NCBI GenBank assembly: GCA_001599935.1
Contig: BCIJ01000006.1
Span: 572,405-636,404 of the forward strand
Length of the DNA stretch: 64,000 nucleotides
Reading direction: 5' to 3'
Origin: Holtermannia corniformis
Taxonomy: Eukaryota > Basidiomycota > Tremellomycetes > Holtermanniales
The notes under the pieces were generated by a model. It was given only the letters and a program-made list of their open reading frames with translations. It had not been told where the DNA came from and did not search any database. This document shows, piece by piece, positions 1 to 11,784 of this stretch. A program made the position numbers and the translations under genes. How positions within the stretch are numbered: the stretch's first letter is position 1; each line of letters begins with the position of its first letter.

Positions 1-17
1 GTCGCATCCTCGGCGCC

Positions 18-300
18 TTGCCTACATCCTCTGCGCGCCAGACTTGTCTTGGCTACATCCGCGCCGGATGTAGTGTTCGCCGGATGCGGCGTCCTCCGCC
101 GGGATGGCTGGCTGAGTGGCGTATTCCAACAGGTACCGCCATTGAAGTCGAATGGACAGACTATCCCGGGGAGAACACACTCGAGCCGAAAGACTACCTC
201 AAGGCCACCTGTCGGAGAGTGACTTCCACGATCTCCACGGAAACCTTTTGCGGCGAATAGGGGTGTTCAATCAACTAGGTCGTGGGTCGGGTCGCGCGTA
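18..300 (+). pseudogene. decayed chromodomain mini-gene (copy 1)
   Basis: The stretch IEVEWTDYPGENTLEP followed by YLK matches the second half of a chromodomain and is clearly related to the intact copy at 686-949. The reading frame breaks near 200-206. One frame runs on as an unrelated Arg/Thr-rich tail. Shifting by one base restores HLSESDFHDLHGNLLRR, which aligns with ELSADEFNELDGNLARR of the other copy. The simplest reading is a single-base deletion just after the Lys codon. The sequence upstream of the conserved part does not resemble the intact copy, so the start has also been lost or replaced. It may be the remnant of a duplicated gene or of a chromodomain-bearing retrotransposon integrase, but no integrase or reverse transcriptase residues are visible. 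Confidence 0.6.
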
Positions 301-685
301 GTCGGTCCGAAAAGTAGATTCTACTCAACATCTACCTGCCGCTAAAGCAGGCAAGAGACGAGAGGCTGTGGAGCGCGTAGAACGTCCTAAAACAAGCGTC
401 GGTCCGGGATAGGGGGTCGATCTCTCGACCGATCTGAATAACTGAACCCCCCTAATCTACTGAAAGGTAAGTACCATTGATCACTCTAACTCTCGTTGGT
501 GACGTGAGGGTCATGAATGGTGCTGCCTCCTTTCCAAGCCGCCTTGATCTTTTGACGGTTAAACGGCTGCTAAGCGGCAATCGAATTACCTTTCAAGCTA
601 AGAACCGACATTTGTCCAGCGGGGTGCAATCCTCAGGGATTTAAGCAGTGCTGGCGGTAAACTGGTAACCAACCTCCAGCTCACT
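261..685. other. spacer between the two chromodomain copies
   Basis: No convincing coding sequence. It holds small hairpins (CCTGC...GCAGG near 337-351; a GTCGATCTCTCGAC palindrome near 416-429) but no long terminal repeat or recognisable transposon end. Confidence 0.4.
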
Positions 686-949
686 ATGCCAGTAATCACT
701 CGCAGCCAGAAAGCCGACTCGGACGCTAAAGCGCAGCTCCAATCCGAATTAGAGCAGAGGCTGCGGTACGAGATCGAGAAGTTCGTCTCATACAGCAAAG
801 ATGGCGAATCCATCGAAGTCGAATGGACTGGTTACGATGAGACCACCATGGAGCCCGTAAGCCACCTCAAGAGCGAGCTTTCGGCGGATGAATTCAATGA
901 GCTTGACGGAAACCTAGCACGCCGAGTCGCGTCTTCCCGTCGCGGGTAA
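686..949 (+). CDS. stand-alone chromodomain-like mini-protein, 87 aa
   Basis: A single uninterrupted frame from ATG. Residues about 28-64 (YEIEKFV, then IEVEWTGYDETTMEP, then HL) follow the chromodomain pattern YxVEKIL...YLVKWKGY...TWEP..NL. The three positions that form the methyl-lysine cage in HP1 chromodomains are all aromatic here (Y of YEIEK, W of VEW, Y of TGY). The structural Trp of TWEP is Met. The N-terminus is short and charged (TRSQKADSDAK), and the C-terminus ends in a basic RRVASSRRG. Proteins of this size are either detached chromodomains of chromovirus integrases or small domesticated readers. No other transposon domain flanks it. The family call is by eye. Expression is unknown. 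Confidence 0.5.
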   Translation: MPVITRSQKADSDAKAQLQSELEQRLRYEIEKFVSYSKDGESIEVEWTGYDETTMEPVSHLKSELSADEFNELDGNLARRVASSRRG

Positions 950-1276
950 TCATCAAGTCGTTGCAAGGTTGCCTTGAACGCATGCACATGTCATGATTGC
1001 GTTTTGCGATTTCATCACGTATTGTACGAATATGAGCATCAGACTGAACCGCGGCTAGTGTGTTTGCTCTACTTGCAATCAGGTCTGGGTGAGGCAACTT
1101 GACAAAGCGACGCCACCCCGTACTTATGTTCCAATCTTCTCTTCACGATCATGTTGTATCGTGTTAGAAGGACATAAAGTATCATCTAATCTTATGTACA
1201 ACACGTCGAATGCTACAGACAAACCAAGACACCGTAAAACCCAAAATTCCGCCGTTTGTCTTTGAATCGACACCAT
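950..1276. other. intergenic, no gene seen
   Basis: AT-richer spacer between the chromodomain gene and the 3' end of the leftward exostosin fusion gene. I see no supported coding or RNA feature. Confidence 0.4.
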
Positions 1277-4200
1277 TCAGACGCTGCCCAACGGTGTCAC
1301 AGGGTACTGTGTGCGCATCCGCATGCTCGTCGCGTGCAGCGTGAAGAACATTGGTCCACGCCGCTTGAGCTCATCCTCGGGGCTTTCGTCGCTCGAGTAG
1401 AGAAACGCCTCGCGGATGGCCATGATATTGGCCTGCATCTTTTCCACTTGGTCAAGTGAGATAGAGGCCAGGATCTCCTCGAGGCGATCGAGTTCGGTCG
1501 GTGCAACCCGGACCGAGAGGAGTGACCAGTCGATCATGTCAGAGAATGGGTAATGCGTGCCTTCGGAGGTGAAGACTGGGATGCACCCAGCATAAAGCGC
1601 ATCGTTCACCCGAGGTGACCATCCTGTGGCTGATCAGCCAGAAGAGATGTTTCATGAGCAGATGGACTTACCGGCTATGCCTCGTGGCTGTGGACAGAAC
1701 CGAGCGTTGTTCAGCTCGCTCATGTAATCCCAGGACAGCCAGCTACTCTGTGGGCCCCGGCCCTCGAGCAGCTCGCGCTCTCCAGCTCCGCCTCGATTGC
1801 ACGTCAACCTCAGGCGTGTACTCTTGCCCGTTCCCCAATACGTGCCCGACCACGTCAGAAGGTGGGGTCGCTCTGCCATTGGCTTGACGTTGGCAATGTC
1901 CCCAAACGTATCTCTGAGCGTGTTGGATCGACATGTTCGCGCGGGAATCACGATGTCCTGATGTGGTCTGTAGCAGGGCGAGTCGTAATCACCCTGAACG
2001 GACCATACGAAGACGTTGTTGAGGAGCCAGTCGGGATAGAGCGCGTGATTGTGCCGCGCCGACCAGATTTCCCTGCAGGACGTCAACGACTAATCCGGAT
2101 GCCCCACACGAGGGTTGACCTACCAGGCGAAGGACACGCAGATCCCCCAGTCATGCGTGAGGGCCAGAGCAACGGCCTTATCGCCCGTCTTGATTCCCGG
2201 GATGTAGCTCGTTGCATGTGCCATCACATCGTGATGCCGGAACGGGATACCCGTGCAGCTCTGATACACGGGTAATACGATCAGATCCGCCTCCTCGGGG
2301 GTCGTGGACAAGTGACGCATCGAGCGATAGAGGATACTGTCAGCAGAGAAGCAGTGCGTTGACTGCAGCTTGTGACAGTCTGCTGCTTCGAGCGTAGCCT
2401 CGTCTCTGTGGCCAGTGACGACATGGAGTTTGGGGAAATTAGGGTGGGCGAGTAGGACGGCTCGAGCATCGGGCAGCAGCACGTCATGCCAGTCAACGGT
2501 CTTGGCGGCTTTGACGAGGGTCGGGGATGATGGTGCGAGTTCACCGAGGTGACTCTTGGGCAGTCCAGGCCCCTTTTGCGCAATGTGCAATCGCAGCAGT
2601 GGGTTGTCGCGTGGCGGGCAGGAGTCCGAGTGTACGCACTGACAGTCTGGCGTCTTGACGCATACAAGCGGACTCGAGCAGTCGTTCCAGCACGGCGGCA
2701 GGCCTTTGAGAGCCCACTTGTGTGGCAGATGCGACGACTTTGCCAACAGGGCAACCTGTGCCGTTGGATTGTCAAGGCTACTAGCTGCCTGAGTGGATAG
2801 TTTGCTTGCCACCAGCTCTTCACGATGAATCTTGACGCTGCGTTCGACCCGATCGCAAATGTGTAGCCTGCGAGATGTGTTGAATGGGATCACACCCGTC
2901 GTACCGAAGTGTGTATCGGCCGCCTCGTCTGTCGCGCAGGATTAGATTTACCTAGAATCGATAGAATACTCACAGTCGTCCAGGAGAAGCGGCCATCCAC
3001 CCTCTCGCGAGCAACACAGTACAGTCATTCGGATATTATAGTCATCCGCCGTGTCCGAGCCGCCGGCAAGCCTGATGATGGTGGTATTATCCGTCGCGTT
3101 GTTGCGTCCTGTAAGCTGCATGTTGGTTCCGGGCAGGACAAGGCGCAGATTAGAAGCATCGCCTTGTACCTTGTATCGTCAGTCAACGGCAGCAACCGTC
3201 ACACCGAGACCCACCTCGGCTTCAAAGACCCCGTGGTAATCACCCGGGATCCGGTCCTCCTCGTGATAAAGTCCAAGCTGGATGTTGCCGTCGGCGTCGA
3301 CTTCCGACGGGCGATAACCCAAGGCACCCCACCCGTTTTCTTCCTCGAAACGGATCCGGATCGATTTGGTGATACCGTTGTGCGTCGACTTTTTCGGTGC
3401 GGCCCCATCGCCCCTGTCCGGGTGAATGACAAATGTCGACGCGTTCCAATTGCGGGCCGTAATGCGCTCTCCATCAACTCGACAGACCGGTTTGCCGTCA
3501 TCCAACTCTTGGGTGCACTTGATGTGATGAATAAAGTCGTTGTTGTTGATGCCAACGTTGACGACGCAGCCGTCGAGTCTGTCGAGGTGCTGGTTACGCT
3601 CGTCGGCTTCGAGCAAGCGATGGTGAGAGTAGAGATCTGAAGGTTCGAGGTCGAGATCGTCGAATTGCTGCGGAGTGAGGGTGCACGAGCTCTCGAGGTA
3701 TTCGCGGGCCCAGTCGATTGCCAGATTGCGCAGGTGGTCTAGCGCGATACCGAGGCCGCTACGCCAGCTTATTCTAGGCGCCCAGTCGAGCTCGTCTTCT
3801 GTGGGCAAGGGCACGTCTGGTTCCGGCTCGATCCCAAACGGTCGAACGTCTTCGAGATAGCGGATAGGCGATCGCGAGTCGGTAAGTTCAATAACATGCT
3901 GCATGATCTGATCTTCCGAGACGTGACCGTCTGCCGAGACAATGTTGTGTGTGCGGACAAAGGGAGATTCGTTCGACGCAACCAGAGAGGCCATGGTGGC
4001 GTCGACAGCGGCCGCAACGTCGCTGACGTGAACGAGGTTGAGCGTCGGCTCGGAAGCGTTCAGGCTCAACTGAACAGTCATTGATGCCAGCGCGTGTTGA
4101 AGCAGATGGGCGATCGTACCCTGACCTGCGATGCCGCCGTAGATCGACGAAATGCGAAGGATGGCCGCATTCACCCCCGTGGTGACTTGCAGGACCTGTT

Positions 4201-5029
4201 CTGCGTCTGCTAGCGTCCTCCCGATCGCCGTCGATGGATTCAAAGCGACAGTTGACGAAGCAAAGATCAACCACGGTTGCTTCCTGAGACCCGCCTGGGT
4301 CATTGAGTGCAGGACGTGGCGAAGCCCATCGACATTGTATTCCTCACACCACGTCTCTCGGTCGGTGCACCACATGTCGACTTCGCCTTCGCCGTCAAGC
4401 GTGGCCTCGCCCGGGCCCAGACTGGCCAAATGGAGGATGCCATCGACGGCCGGTGAGCTCTTCAAGAGTACAGGGAGTGCCATTGAATCGAGCGGGATAG
4501 CCTGGGTGTAGAGTAATCGAGTGGGATAGTAGTTCTCCGGGTAAGGCGAAGCAAGATCGTCAATAACGAGATAGTCATGCTTTGTGGTCGCGAGTAGGAC
4601 GGGAAGGATGGCTTGAGCTGGAAATACGCCGATCAGTCATTTCTATAGCTGGTCGTCCTACAGAGCGAACAAACCTAATTCACCAGCACCACCGGTTACG
4701 ATCACTCTGAGACCCTTGCGAGCCGTCGTCTTGGTCTTGACCCACTCCTTGACGCCGTTAAAGGTTCCAGCGCCCGACCAGCTAGTATCGGGTCGAGACG
4801 TCCCGCTCCCACTGAACCCCATGTAGGCTCTATGCCCCGTCCAGCTCTGGGCCCCTCCAGCCGGTCGGTGAGGATAGTCATTCTGCGTTGGTGTCCGATT
4901 CTACCAGCCTCGTCAGCTCCCACTAGGCAGCTATCATCCTCACCGACTTACCGAAGCATGCAACGCAATATAGACCAGCAGCGGGAGCCCAATTACGAGC
5001 AGCAGAGGCCGTAGCCGAAGAGGGGGCAT
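1277..5029 (-). CDS. SDR/epimerase-like + exostosin (GT47) fusion glycosyltransferase
   Basis: Seven exons (5029-4952, 4900-4675, 4617-3205, 3162-2974, 2928-2124, 2072-1672, 1623-1277) join in frame to 1,152 residues. The start gives a basic residue followed by a hydrophobic anchor (residues 8-24, LLLVIGLPLLVYIALHA), which suggests a type II Golgi/ER membrane protein. Residues from about 90 form a Rossmann fold with VTGGAGEL, the NAD-binding loop of extended SDR epimerases. The later SST...AIGRTLADAE segment lacks the YxxxK catalytic pair. The C-terminal half is exostosin-like: CYRPHQDIVIP, then GWSPRVNDALYAGCIPVF and PFSDMIDWSLLSVRV. Exostosins transfer sugars from nucleotide sugars to glycans. 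The acceptor cannot be inferred. A middle stretch (about 480-600) resembles nothing I recognise. Confidence 0.82.
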
Positions 5030-5309
5030 AATGTGCGATGCCGCGACCGTCCTTCGGCGACAGCAAGGCAGCGACGTCGCTCGCTTCCGCCGATCCCAGT
5101 CCTTTATTCGCGTTGGGCGCGCGGGATGGGGGACGACGCTGCTGTTTGTTCGTACGTGCTACTGTGCTCGGATCCGGACTGCATCAGGGGCTTGGCTGGG
5201 ATTGCTCCGATCCGCGTGCTGGCGCTCGATCGCATGCAGTCATGTTCATTCATCGCTTCTACTATTGCTTTGCGCTTCTACTCATTGCCGTGCTCCGACC
5301 TTTCTCCTC

Positions 5310-8300
5310 TCACAGACCAAGCACAAGCACGGTCCGGTTGGGGATGTAGACCTGGAGCCAGTTTTTGCGGCCGTTCCACTCCATCGGCGTCGTCAGATAC
5401 CTCCCGTTTTGATCGATCCGACTGTGGCCGCCAAACTTGTCTTCGTCCGACGTCAAGACGACCTTGTACTCGCCCGGAGTCTCGACGCCGACGCGGTAGT
5501 CGACAAACGATTGGGTTGGGTGGAAGTTGAAGATGAAGAGCAAGCCAGCGCGCTCAAACACAATCACCTTGTCGCTCTCGTTCTTGAGCGAGACGTACGC
5601 CTGTGGCCGTCAGCTCGGCTGTGTGCTCTACTGTTCATGGCCTCACCTGTGGCGAACTCAACCACTTGTACTTGTCCTCGAGCCAGTTCATGGCGATATC
5701 AAACTCGTTCAAGAACTTGTAGCGCAGCAGCTCGTCATCGACAAGGTTGAACTGGCGCCGAGCGTGCGCAAACGAGTTGCCGTTGCCTTCGCGCGGAAAG
5801 TCCATCCACCTGCTGCGTTTAGCTCTGCTCGCGGCGCTCGGACCAAGTGACACTTACTCGGGATGACCAAACTCGTTGCCTTCAAAGTTGAGGTACGCCT
5901 CACCACCGAGCGTGTGGACAATGAACCTAGTCCTGTCAGTCGCAGGCTCATACGATGGCCCAACTACACACCTGATCATCTTGTGCAGCGCAAGCCCACG
6001 ATCAATGATGGGTGTCATCGGCGACAGCGTCGACATGAAATCATCTACCTGCTTCAGCGTTCTGCCTGCTCTTTCCCTGGAATCAACTCACACATCTCCT
6101 TGTCCATCAACCAGAACGCAAGCGTCTTGTCGCCCACCAGCGCCTGATCGTGGCTCTCGGCATACGCGACACTGCGCTCGAGGTGCCGCCGGTTCGTGAG
6201 CGTGTGCACGATGTCGCCCATCTCCCAGGTATCGTCTGAACCCTCCTTGAGCAGCTTGATGAACATGTCGGGTACGGCCATGGACAGGCGGTAGTCGAAC
6301 CCAACGCCGCCTTCGGCAACGGGGCGACAGAGGGCCGGCATGCCGCTCACGTCTTCGGCGATCGAGATCACGTTTGGGTTAACTTGATGCACGAGGTCGT
6401 TGGCCTGTGCGCGTGGTCAATGCGTTTGTAGTTGGAGAGCCATAGCAAACTGACCAGCATGAGGTAGGTCATGGCCTCGAGATCAACATTGTCGCCAAAG
6501 TACTCGTGGTAACCACCTGTGGTAGGGCAAGTCAGCCTCGAGATCCAACACTCGACCTTACGCACCCGAAAAGCCAGTACCGATCCCATGGTGCGTGTAC
6601 ATCATGCTCGTGACGCCATCGAACCGGAACCCATCAAACAAATATTCGTCCATGAAGAAGCGCAGGTTGGAGAGCAGGAAGCGGAGGACCTCATGGTGGC
6701 CGTAGTTGAAGAGGCGACTGGGCGGGTCAGCGAGTCTCTAGATGAACAGAGGCACTTACGAGTCCCAGAGCTCGTGCCGTCCCCTGGCACCCTCGTGGAA
6801 GTACAAGTGATCGGTCCCATCAAAGTAGTTGATCCTACTCAGCTCGCATCAGCCTCCTTTTCTCCTGCGCACCGCTCCCACGCTGGGTTCGCTGACCCAA
6901 CGACGAAAGCTGAGCCATAGGAGAGAGACGCACCCATCAAGGACATTCTTGCAAGCGTGCGAGTGCACAACATCAAGCAGCACCGTCAAGCCAAGCTCGT
7001 GCGCCTTGTCAATCAGGCTCTTGAGCTCCTCGGGTGTGCCGTAGCGCGAGGACGCGGCGAAGAAGTTTGTGACTTGGTAGCCGAACGCTGTGGGGTGTCA
7101 ACTTGACCGCGGTTACGTATGCGTCTTGCAAGGTGGGAAAAGTACGGCCAGGCCAGAGAAGTGCGGGGTGATTGGGAAGAGACGATAGGCAGGGAGAACG
7201 AGTGGGCAGGGTAGATATTGTGTGATGACAGCACGCGGATACCAGGCAAGAGGGGCGAACAAACGCAACGAGGAAGCAGCATTTGGGTTGAAAGAGCAAG
7301 AGGGAAATTCAACGCACACGCATAGTAAGCATGCTCCATGATCGCCATCCTGGGCCCATCAGCATCAGCCCTCCGTGTGCACTCGCAGACGCACATCTGG
7401 ATACAGTTGTAGCCGAGCTTCTTGATGCGTGGCAGGACATTGTCTTGAAACTCTTTGTAAGTGCCGACTTTCATCTCGGGCGTCGAGATGCCGACTGTGC
7501 GAGGTGTTAGCCAATGCTTCAATCGCGGGCTGGCGCGGAGGTTCGCAGCTGATAGCTGATGTTTGGATATAGCCGGTGGGAGGAACGCGCAAAGCGTAGT
7601 GACTCGGCGCGATACACCGAGCCCATCAGTCTCCCTTCAACCAACTCAATGCCAGCTACTCCATCCAACCTCACGCGCCCTCCTTCACTGAAGACTCACT
7701 GTGCGCCTCGTAGATCTTCAAGCCATCGACACCGTTTTTCGAATGGCCATGCTTGAACTGGTAGCGCTGTGACTTTGGCGGGTTCCAAAACCTGGCGTCG
7801 TAGATGGGCGAGATGGCGAGGTCTTGGGTCACACGTTGGATCCATGCGGGTAGGCGATCGATGGTGGTCCCGTCGGGTTTGGTCATGGAAATCTGGGGGT
7901 GTTAGTGTCGCGTATGGGTGAGTGACAGAGGATAGATGGTAGCGGTCATGCTTGATGGTTGCGCAAGCTCTTGATTGGGAGCACAAACAGACAGAGCACC
8001 ACGATACGAAAAAAATGTCACAGCGCGGACACCGACCTTGATCATCGAGTCGTGTGGGATCGCACACTGGCCATCAGCTTTCGGCGGGACATAAGTCTCC
8101 CAAACGCCAAATTCGTTTTTCGTCATCGGGTTGGCGTCGTGACTCCACCCGTCTGCAGCAGCAGATCAGCAGCTGCCCTTATATGACCGCTCGAGCCCCG
8201 ACGACGCACTAAACTCTCCAATGAGCCTAGCTGCGACGGCACCGGGCGCCCACTCGCGATAGCGAACACCATTGTGCTCATCGACAACGAGGCCGTACTG

Positions 8301-8642
8301 CTTGTATGCCTGTGAGAACTTGTCGAGGCCGCCTTCGTGCTGGTTGATGTTGGCGAGCTGCTTGCTATAGGCTGCGTAGCGTGCTTTGATGGGTTCGCGG
8401 AAGGGTTCGAGCCTGAGTGGGCGTGTCAGCGTTCCAGTTGGCGAGCTCGTCAGCACAGTGGGACACACCATGGGTCGAGGTCGATGACACCAGTCCCTGT
8501 TATCTTGTCAGCTCTGCGCATCTCATGCCTCGAGACAGGATGCTCCCGACGGTCCATCCGGATCCGGCAGTGCGCTGCTTGCATCCTTTCCGAGTATGTA
8601 CACACCTGGCTCTTTGATGTTTGTAGCCTGTGCTTGTGCCAT
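5310..8642 (-). CDS. GLC3: 1,4-alpha-glucan (glycogen) branching enzyme
   Basis: Cytosolic GH13 enzyme that makes the alpha-1,6 branch points of glycogen. The gene has about ten exons. The start at 8642 gives [13 protein letters not shown], and splicing then yields [14 protein letters not shown], the usual N-terminus. A CBM48-type module follows (YREWAPGA...LIGEF, then VWETYVPP). The catalytic barrel shows region I DVVHSH, region [18 protein letters not shown] with the nucleophile Asp, region [12 protein letters not shown] with the acid/base Glu, and region IV ESHDQ. It ends with the all-beta domain ([24 protein letters not shown]). All catalytic residues I can check are present. The gene lies head to head with DPH3. 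Confidence 0.95.
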
Positions 8643-8982
8643 TTTGTTACTGCTTGCTCTGTACCGACTACTGTACTGAACCGTCTGTAGCTGCGTTGGA
8701 CCCGCGGTGAACCGGTTTCCCCACTGAGCTCGTTACGTCACGCCGTCATCCGATCCCGGCGGCCCCACGCAACGTGCCACTGGGGGTTCGGCAAAGATAA
8801 CGCCGCTACAGTAACCCCGGTACACTTTAACGCCGAGCGCGTGCAGTCAACCCCCTCCTTTCAGGGGCTCCCTATGTACGCTCCCCGAGAAAAGTTGGGT
8901 GGCAACTCGCAACCACCCTCTCCGCACGCTCCAGGCCGCACCTCGCGCTCTTCGACAACAGCGCACAGCAGACGCCACCACC
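8643..8982. promoter_or_regulatory. divergent promoter region GLC3 / DPH3
   Basis: 340 bases between two start codons. No ORF or RNA is supported. It must carry the upstream elements of both genes. I see no clear TATA box. Confidence 0.4.
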
Positions 8983-9484
8983 ATGGGCAACTCGTACTAC
9001 GACGAGCTCGAGATCGAAGACTTTACATGGGATCCCGTGCTCAAGCTGTATCACTACCCGTGCCCGTGCGGGGACCGGTTTGAAATCTCAAAATCGCAGC
9101 TGCGAGACGGCGACGATGTGGCAATCTGTCCGAGCTGCAGTCTGATCGTGAGGGTCATCTATGACTATGTGGGTGCTATATAGCGTGGGATCGGTAAAGC
9201 TGATGCCACGGCGATAGTTGGATTACGAGGATTATGAGACTGAAGACGAGGACGAGGTTGAAGAGGGTGAAGCCGAGGCTGAGGCTCATGTTCAGGCCGA
9301 GGTAAAGCCCGAGGCAGAGGTCAAGCCCAAGATCGTCGGCGAGGGCAAGGACGAGGCCGAGCAAGAGCTCGTGATTGGCATCCAGAGCCTCTCGACCACC
9401 GACGCGGCGCAACGACCGGTCGCTATACCACCCGAGCGTAAGCCAGCCGACGCCGTCAAGCAGGACAAGGACAAGGACAAGTGA
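8983..9484 (+). CDS. DPH3: diphthamide biosynthesis protein 3 (CSL zinc finger)
   Basis: Two exons, 8983-9168 and 9218-9484, 150 residues. The N-terminal 62 residues are a textbook CSL domain: [41 protein letters not shown]. Its four Cys residues (CPCG and CPSC pairs) bind one iron or zinc. Dph3 donates electrons to the Dph1-Dph2 radical enzyme that starts diphthamide synthesis on elongation factor 2, and it also takes part in Elongator-dependent tRNA modification. The second exon encodes an unusually long acidic Glu/Ala/Lys-rich tail (about 88 residues) ending in repeated DKDKDK. Typical Dph3 is about 80-90 residues, so this tail is an extension of unknown role. Confidence 0.94.
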
Positions 9485-9709
9485 CCGACGGGCGAGTCGT
9501 GCCGAGGATGGGCAACGCAGGCGGGTCGAGGGGCAAGGGTGGGCTGTGGCAATGTTGTACACATTTGTTGTTGGCTCGGCGCATGTGAGCGTTCTACAAC
9601 CAGCACTTGACAGACGTGTGCATCTTTGGCTCTGTACGACAGTTGACAGCACTACTGCCACCGCTGCAACGCAAAGCAGATGCAAAAATCTGTCAATGCA
9701 TGCATGCGC

Positions 9710-11070
9710 TCACACCCTCTGCTCGGCTCCTTGACCCATTACCTTTGTCTCGCCCCACGAGACCGATCGCTTGCCCTTGCCCTTGCCCTCTGCGTCTGTT
9801 TCCGCCTCTGCGTCCACCTCGGCCTCTTTACCCGGCAGATCGCCCAATTCACCCTCATCCAATTTACGAATCTCCTCGTCGAGGTCGACGTCGTCTCCCT
9901 CGCCCTCGACCAGCTCGTACCGCTCGGCTCGGCCCTCTCCCTCGGGCGAGAGCCTGAACTGCTCCGGCATAAAGTAGTAGTAGCTCAGTACGGCGAGACT
10001 GGCACCGGCCGTCACGTCGATCAGGTAGTGGTGCGTCAGGTACATTGTCGCCCAGTAGAGCGTGCCGACGTATGCCCAGTAAAACACTTTGAAGCGCGGG
10101 AAAAAGTGCGAGAGGAAGAGCCCCTCGATCGTGGCCGCTGCAGAGTGTAGTGAGGGGAAGGCGCCAAACACGAGTGGGGCGGACCCAAAGGCGTTGGTGT
10201 AGCCGCTGGTCCCGAACAGGCGGTCGATCCGCATCAGACCGCCGGGGGAGCCAGGCATACTGTAGTCGGCTGGTGTGAGGCCGTGGATGATTTCGTACCC
10301 TGCGGCGGTTAGGCCCGACACCGGGTCCGGATTGATAGCGACTTACAGGGTGCAGCACATGGAATCGCGAGCTGGATCAAGACCCCAAACAAGTTCAGGT
10401 AGCCAAACGCCTTGGCCCAGTACTGCACCGCGCCCTTGGGTCCAAACACCCAGAGCACGGCCGCAACCACGAACGGGATCACAAAGTGGCCGACGCCGTA
10501 CGGGAGCCACGCAACAATGTCGAGAAGTGGATGGGTATACCGCGTCAGGATGTCGGAGATGTTGGCGCCGTAAAAGACGGATTCAAGAGTTGGCAGCAGC
10601 GCGACGTGGATCGTCGGCCTGTGCGCAGACGGGATGAAACGCGCACAGAAAAAGGTGAGAACCCAGGACAGCACGGGCGTAGCCGGCCAGAAGAACTGCG
10701 AGGTCATGGGCAGGATGACGGCCGTGAGGTATGCGATCGGGATGAGGATCTTGAGGATCGTAGAGGTCATGAGGTGCAGCGCGAGCAGAGCGAGCAAGCC
10801 CATGAAGATGTAGGGAGCAGTGTTGGATGCTGTGAACCGGTGCTTGCCGAGCTTGTGAAACGTCTTTTGCGGGTTCACCGACAGATCTAGCCGCTGCACC
10901 TTGGCAAGCAGCGGGACGATGATCGGGGAGATCAAGGCCGCAGGCGACGTTGGCAGGTTGGTAGGTAGCGGTAGGTGCAACAACCGGACGAGACGGATGA
11001 TCGGAGCAAACACCATTCTTGGGATCGACGCGCGCGGCGTCGTCCCAGAACTAGAGTTTGTACGCTGCAT
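9710..11070 (-). CDS. AUR1: inositol phosphorylceramide synthase, catalytic subunit
   Basis: Two exons (11070-10347 and 10299-9710) encode 437 residues. The 47-base intron interrupts the Trp codon of CAAPWYEIIHGL. The enzyme transfers phosphoinositol from phosphatidylinositol to ceramide in the Golgi and is the target of aureobasidin A. Several membrane segments are visible (e.g. APYIFMGLLALLALHL; VILPMTSQFFWP). The family motifs GSPGGLMRIDRL, FPSLHSA and HHYLIDVTAGA carry the His, His and Asp of the PAP2-type catalytic triad. The C-terminus is acidic (EGEGDDVDLDEE) and then Lys-rich. I chose the ATG at 11070 because the frame upstream of it has no other ATG. Confidence 0.95.
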
Positions 11071-11410
11071 CGTGTCGTTGCGATGACTCTGAGGTGTATC
11101 AGTTGGCAGGTACTTGACCAATCCAAGCTACGGACCGTGCGTAGGTTGACCTATCGCAAATCACTGCACACCAACAAAAAGAGAGACGGCTGGGCACGAC
11201 GGGATCCTAGCAGCTCGTATAGCTTCCTCTCCAGCCTCGCCACCACCACTGCTCTTGACGGGCTTGCTTGAAGACGGTGTAGGGTAAGAAGAAACGTCAG
11301 CAGTGAGGTTCGCACAGTTGAGCTTAAAACATTGCGCGGCATGTTTTACGCCGCGCACGGGTTATGGTTGTTTGTTCATCTTCGACTTGCCGTCTTTCGA
11401 CACCAGTACG
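11071..11410. promoter_or_regulatory. divergent promoter region AUR1 / DAD4
   Basis: 340 bases between opposite start codons. No supported gene. Small ORFs here have no recognisable content. Confidence 0.4.
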
Positions 11411-11784
11411 ATGGAGAACCCTCATGAGGCTGAGCAGGCTGTATTGCTTGAGCGTATCATCAAGAACGTGGTATGTGTCGAGACTTGCGCGCGCGAAAAG
11501 GGTTGTTGACCCCCTGACCAGGACAAGTGCAACGAGGCCGTGCTCGAGATGAACCATTGCATCAAGGTGAGCTTTCTCACCCAGTCAGCACACGGTCGGA
11601 AGCGCAGCGTAGCAGCTGCGAACAAGCTAGCCCCTTGTTACTTCCGATCGTGCTTACGCTTGCTTCGTAGGAAATCATCGCTGCCAACACCGATACGACG
11701 GTCGCGTCGCAACTGTTCACAAACTACTCTCGCAACGTCCAGTACAACCTCGACGTCACCAAGCAGTTTCCCAAGCCAGTATAG
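11411..11784 (+). CDS. DAD4: DASH/DAM1 complex subunit Dad4
   Basis: Three exons, 11411-11470, 11522-11566 and 11671-11784, give 72 residues. The N-terminus MENPHEAEQAVLLERI is the near-invariant start of Dad4, and the NYSRNVQYNL segment near the C-terminus is also diagnostic. Dad4 is one of the ten small coiled-coil subunits of the fungal DASH ring, which couples kinetochores to spindle microtubules. The gene is too broken by introns to appear as one long frame. Both introns fall between codons, and removing them restores continuous alignment with yeast Dad4. The length equals that of the yeast protein (72). Confidence 0.93.
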
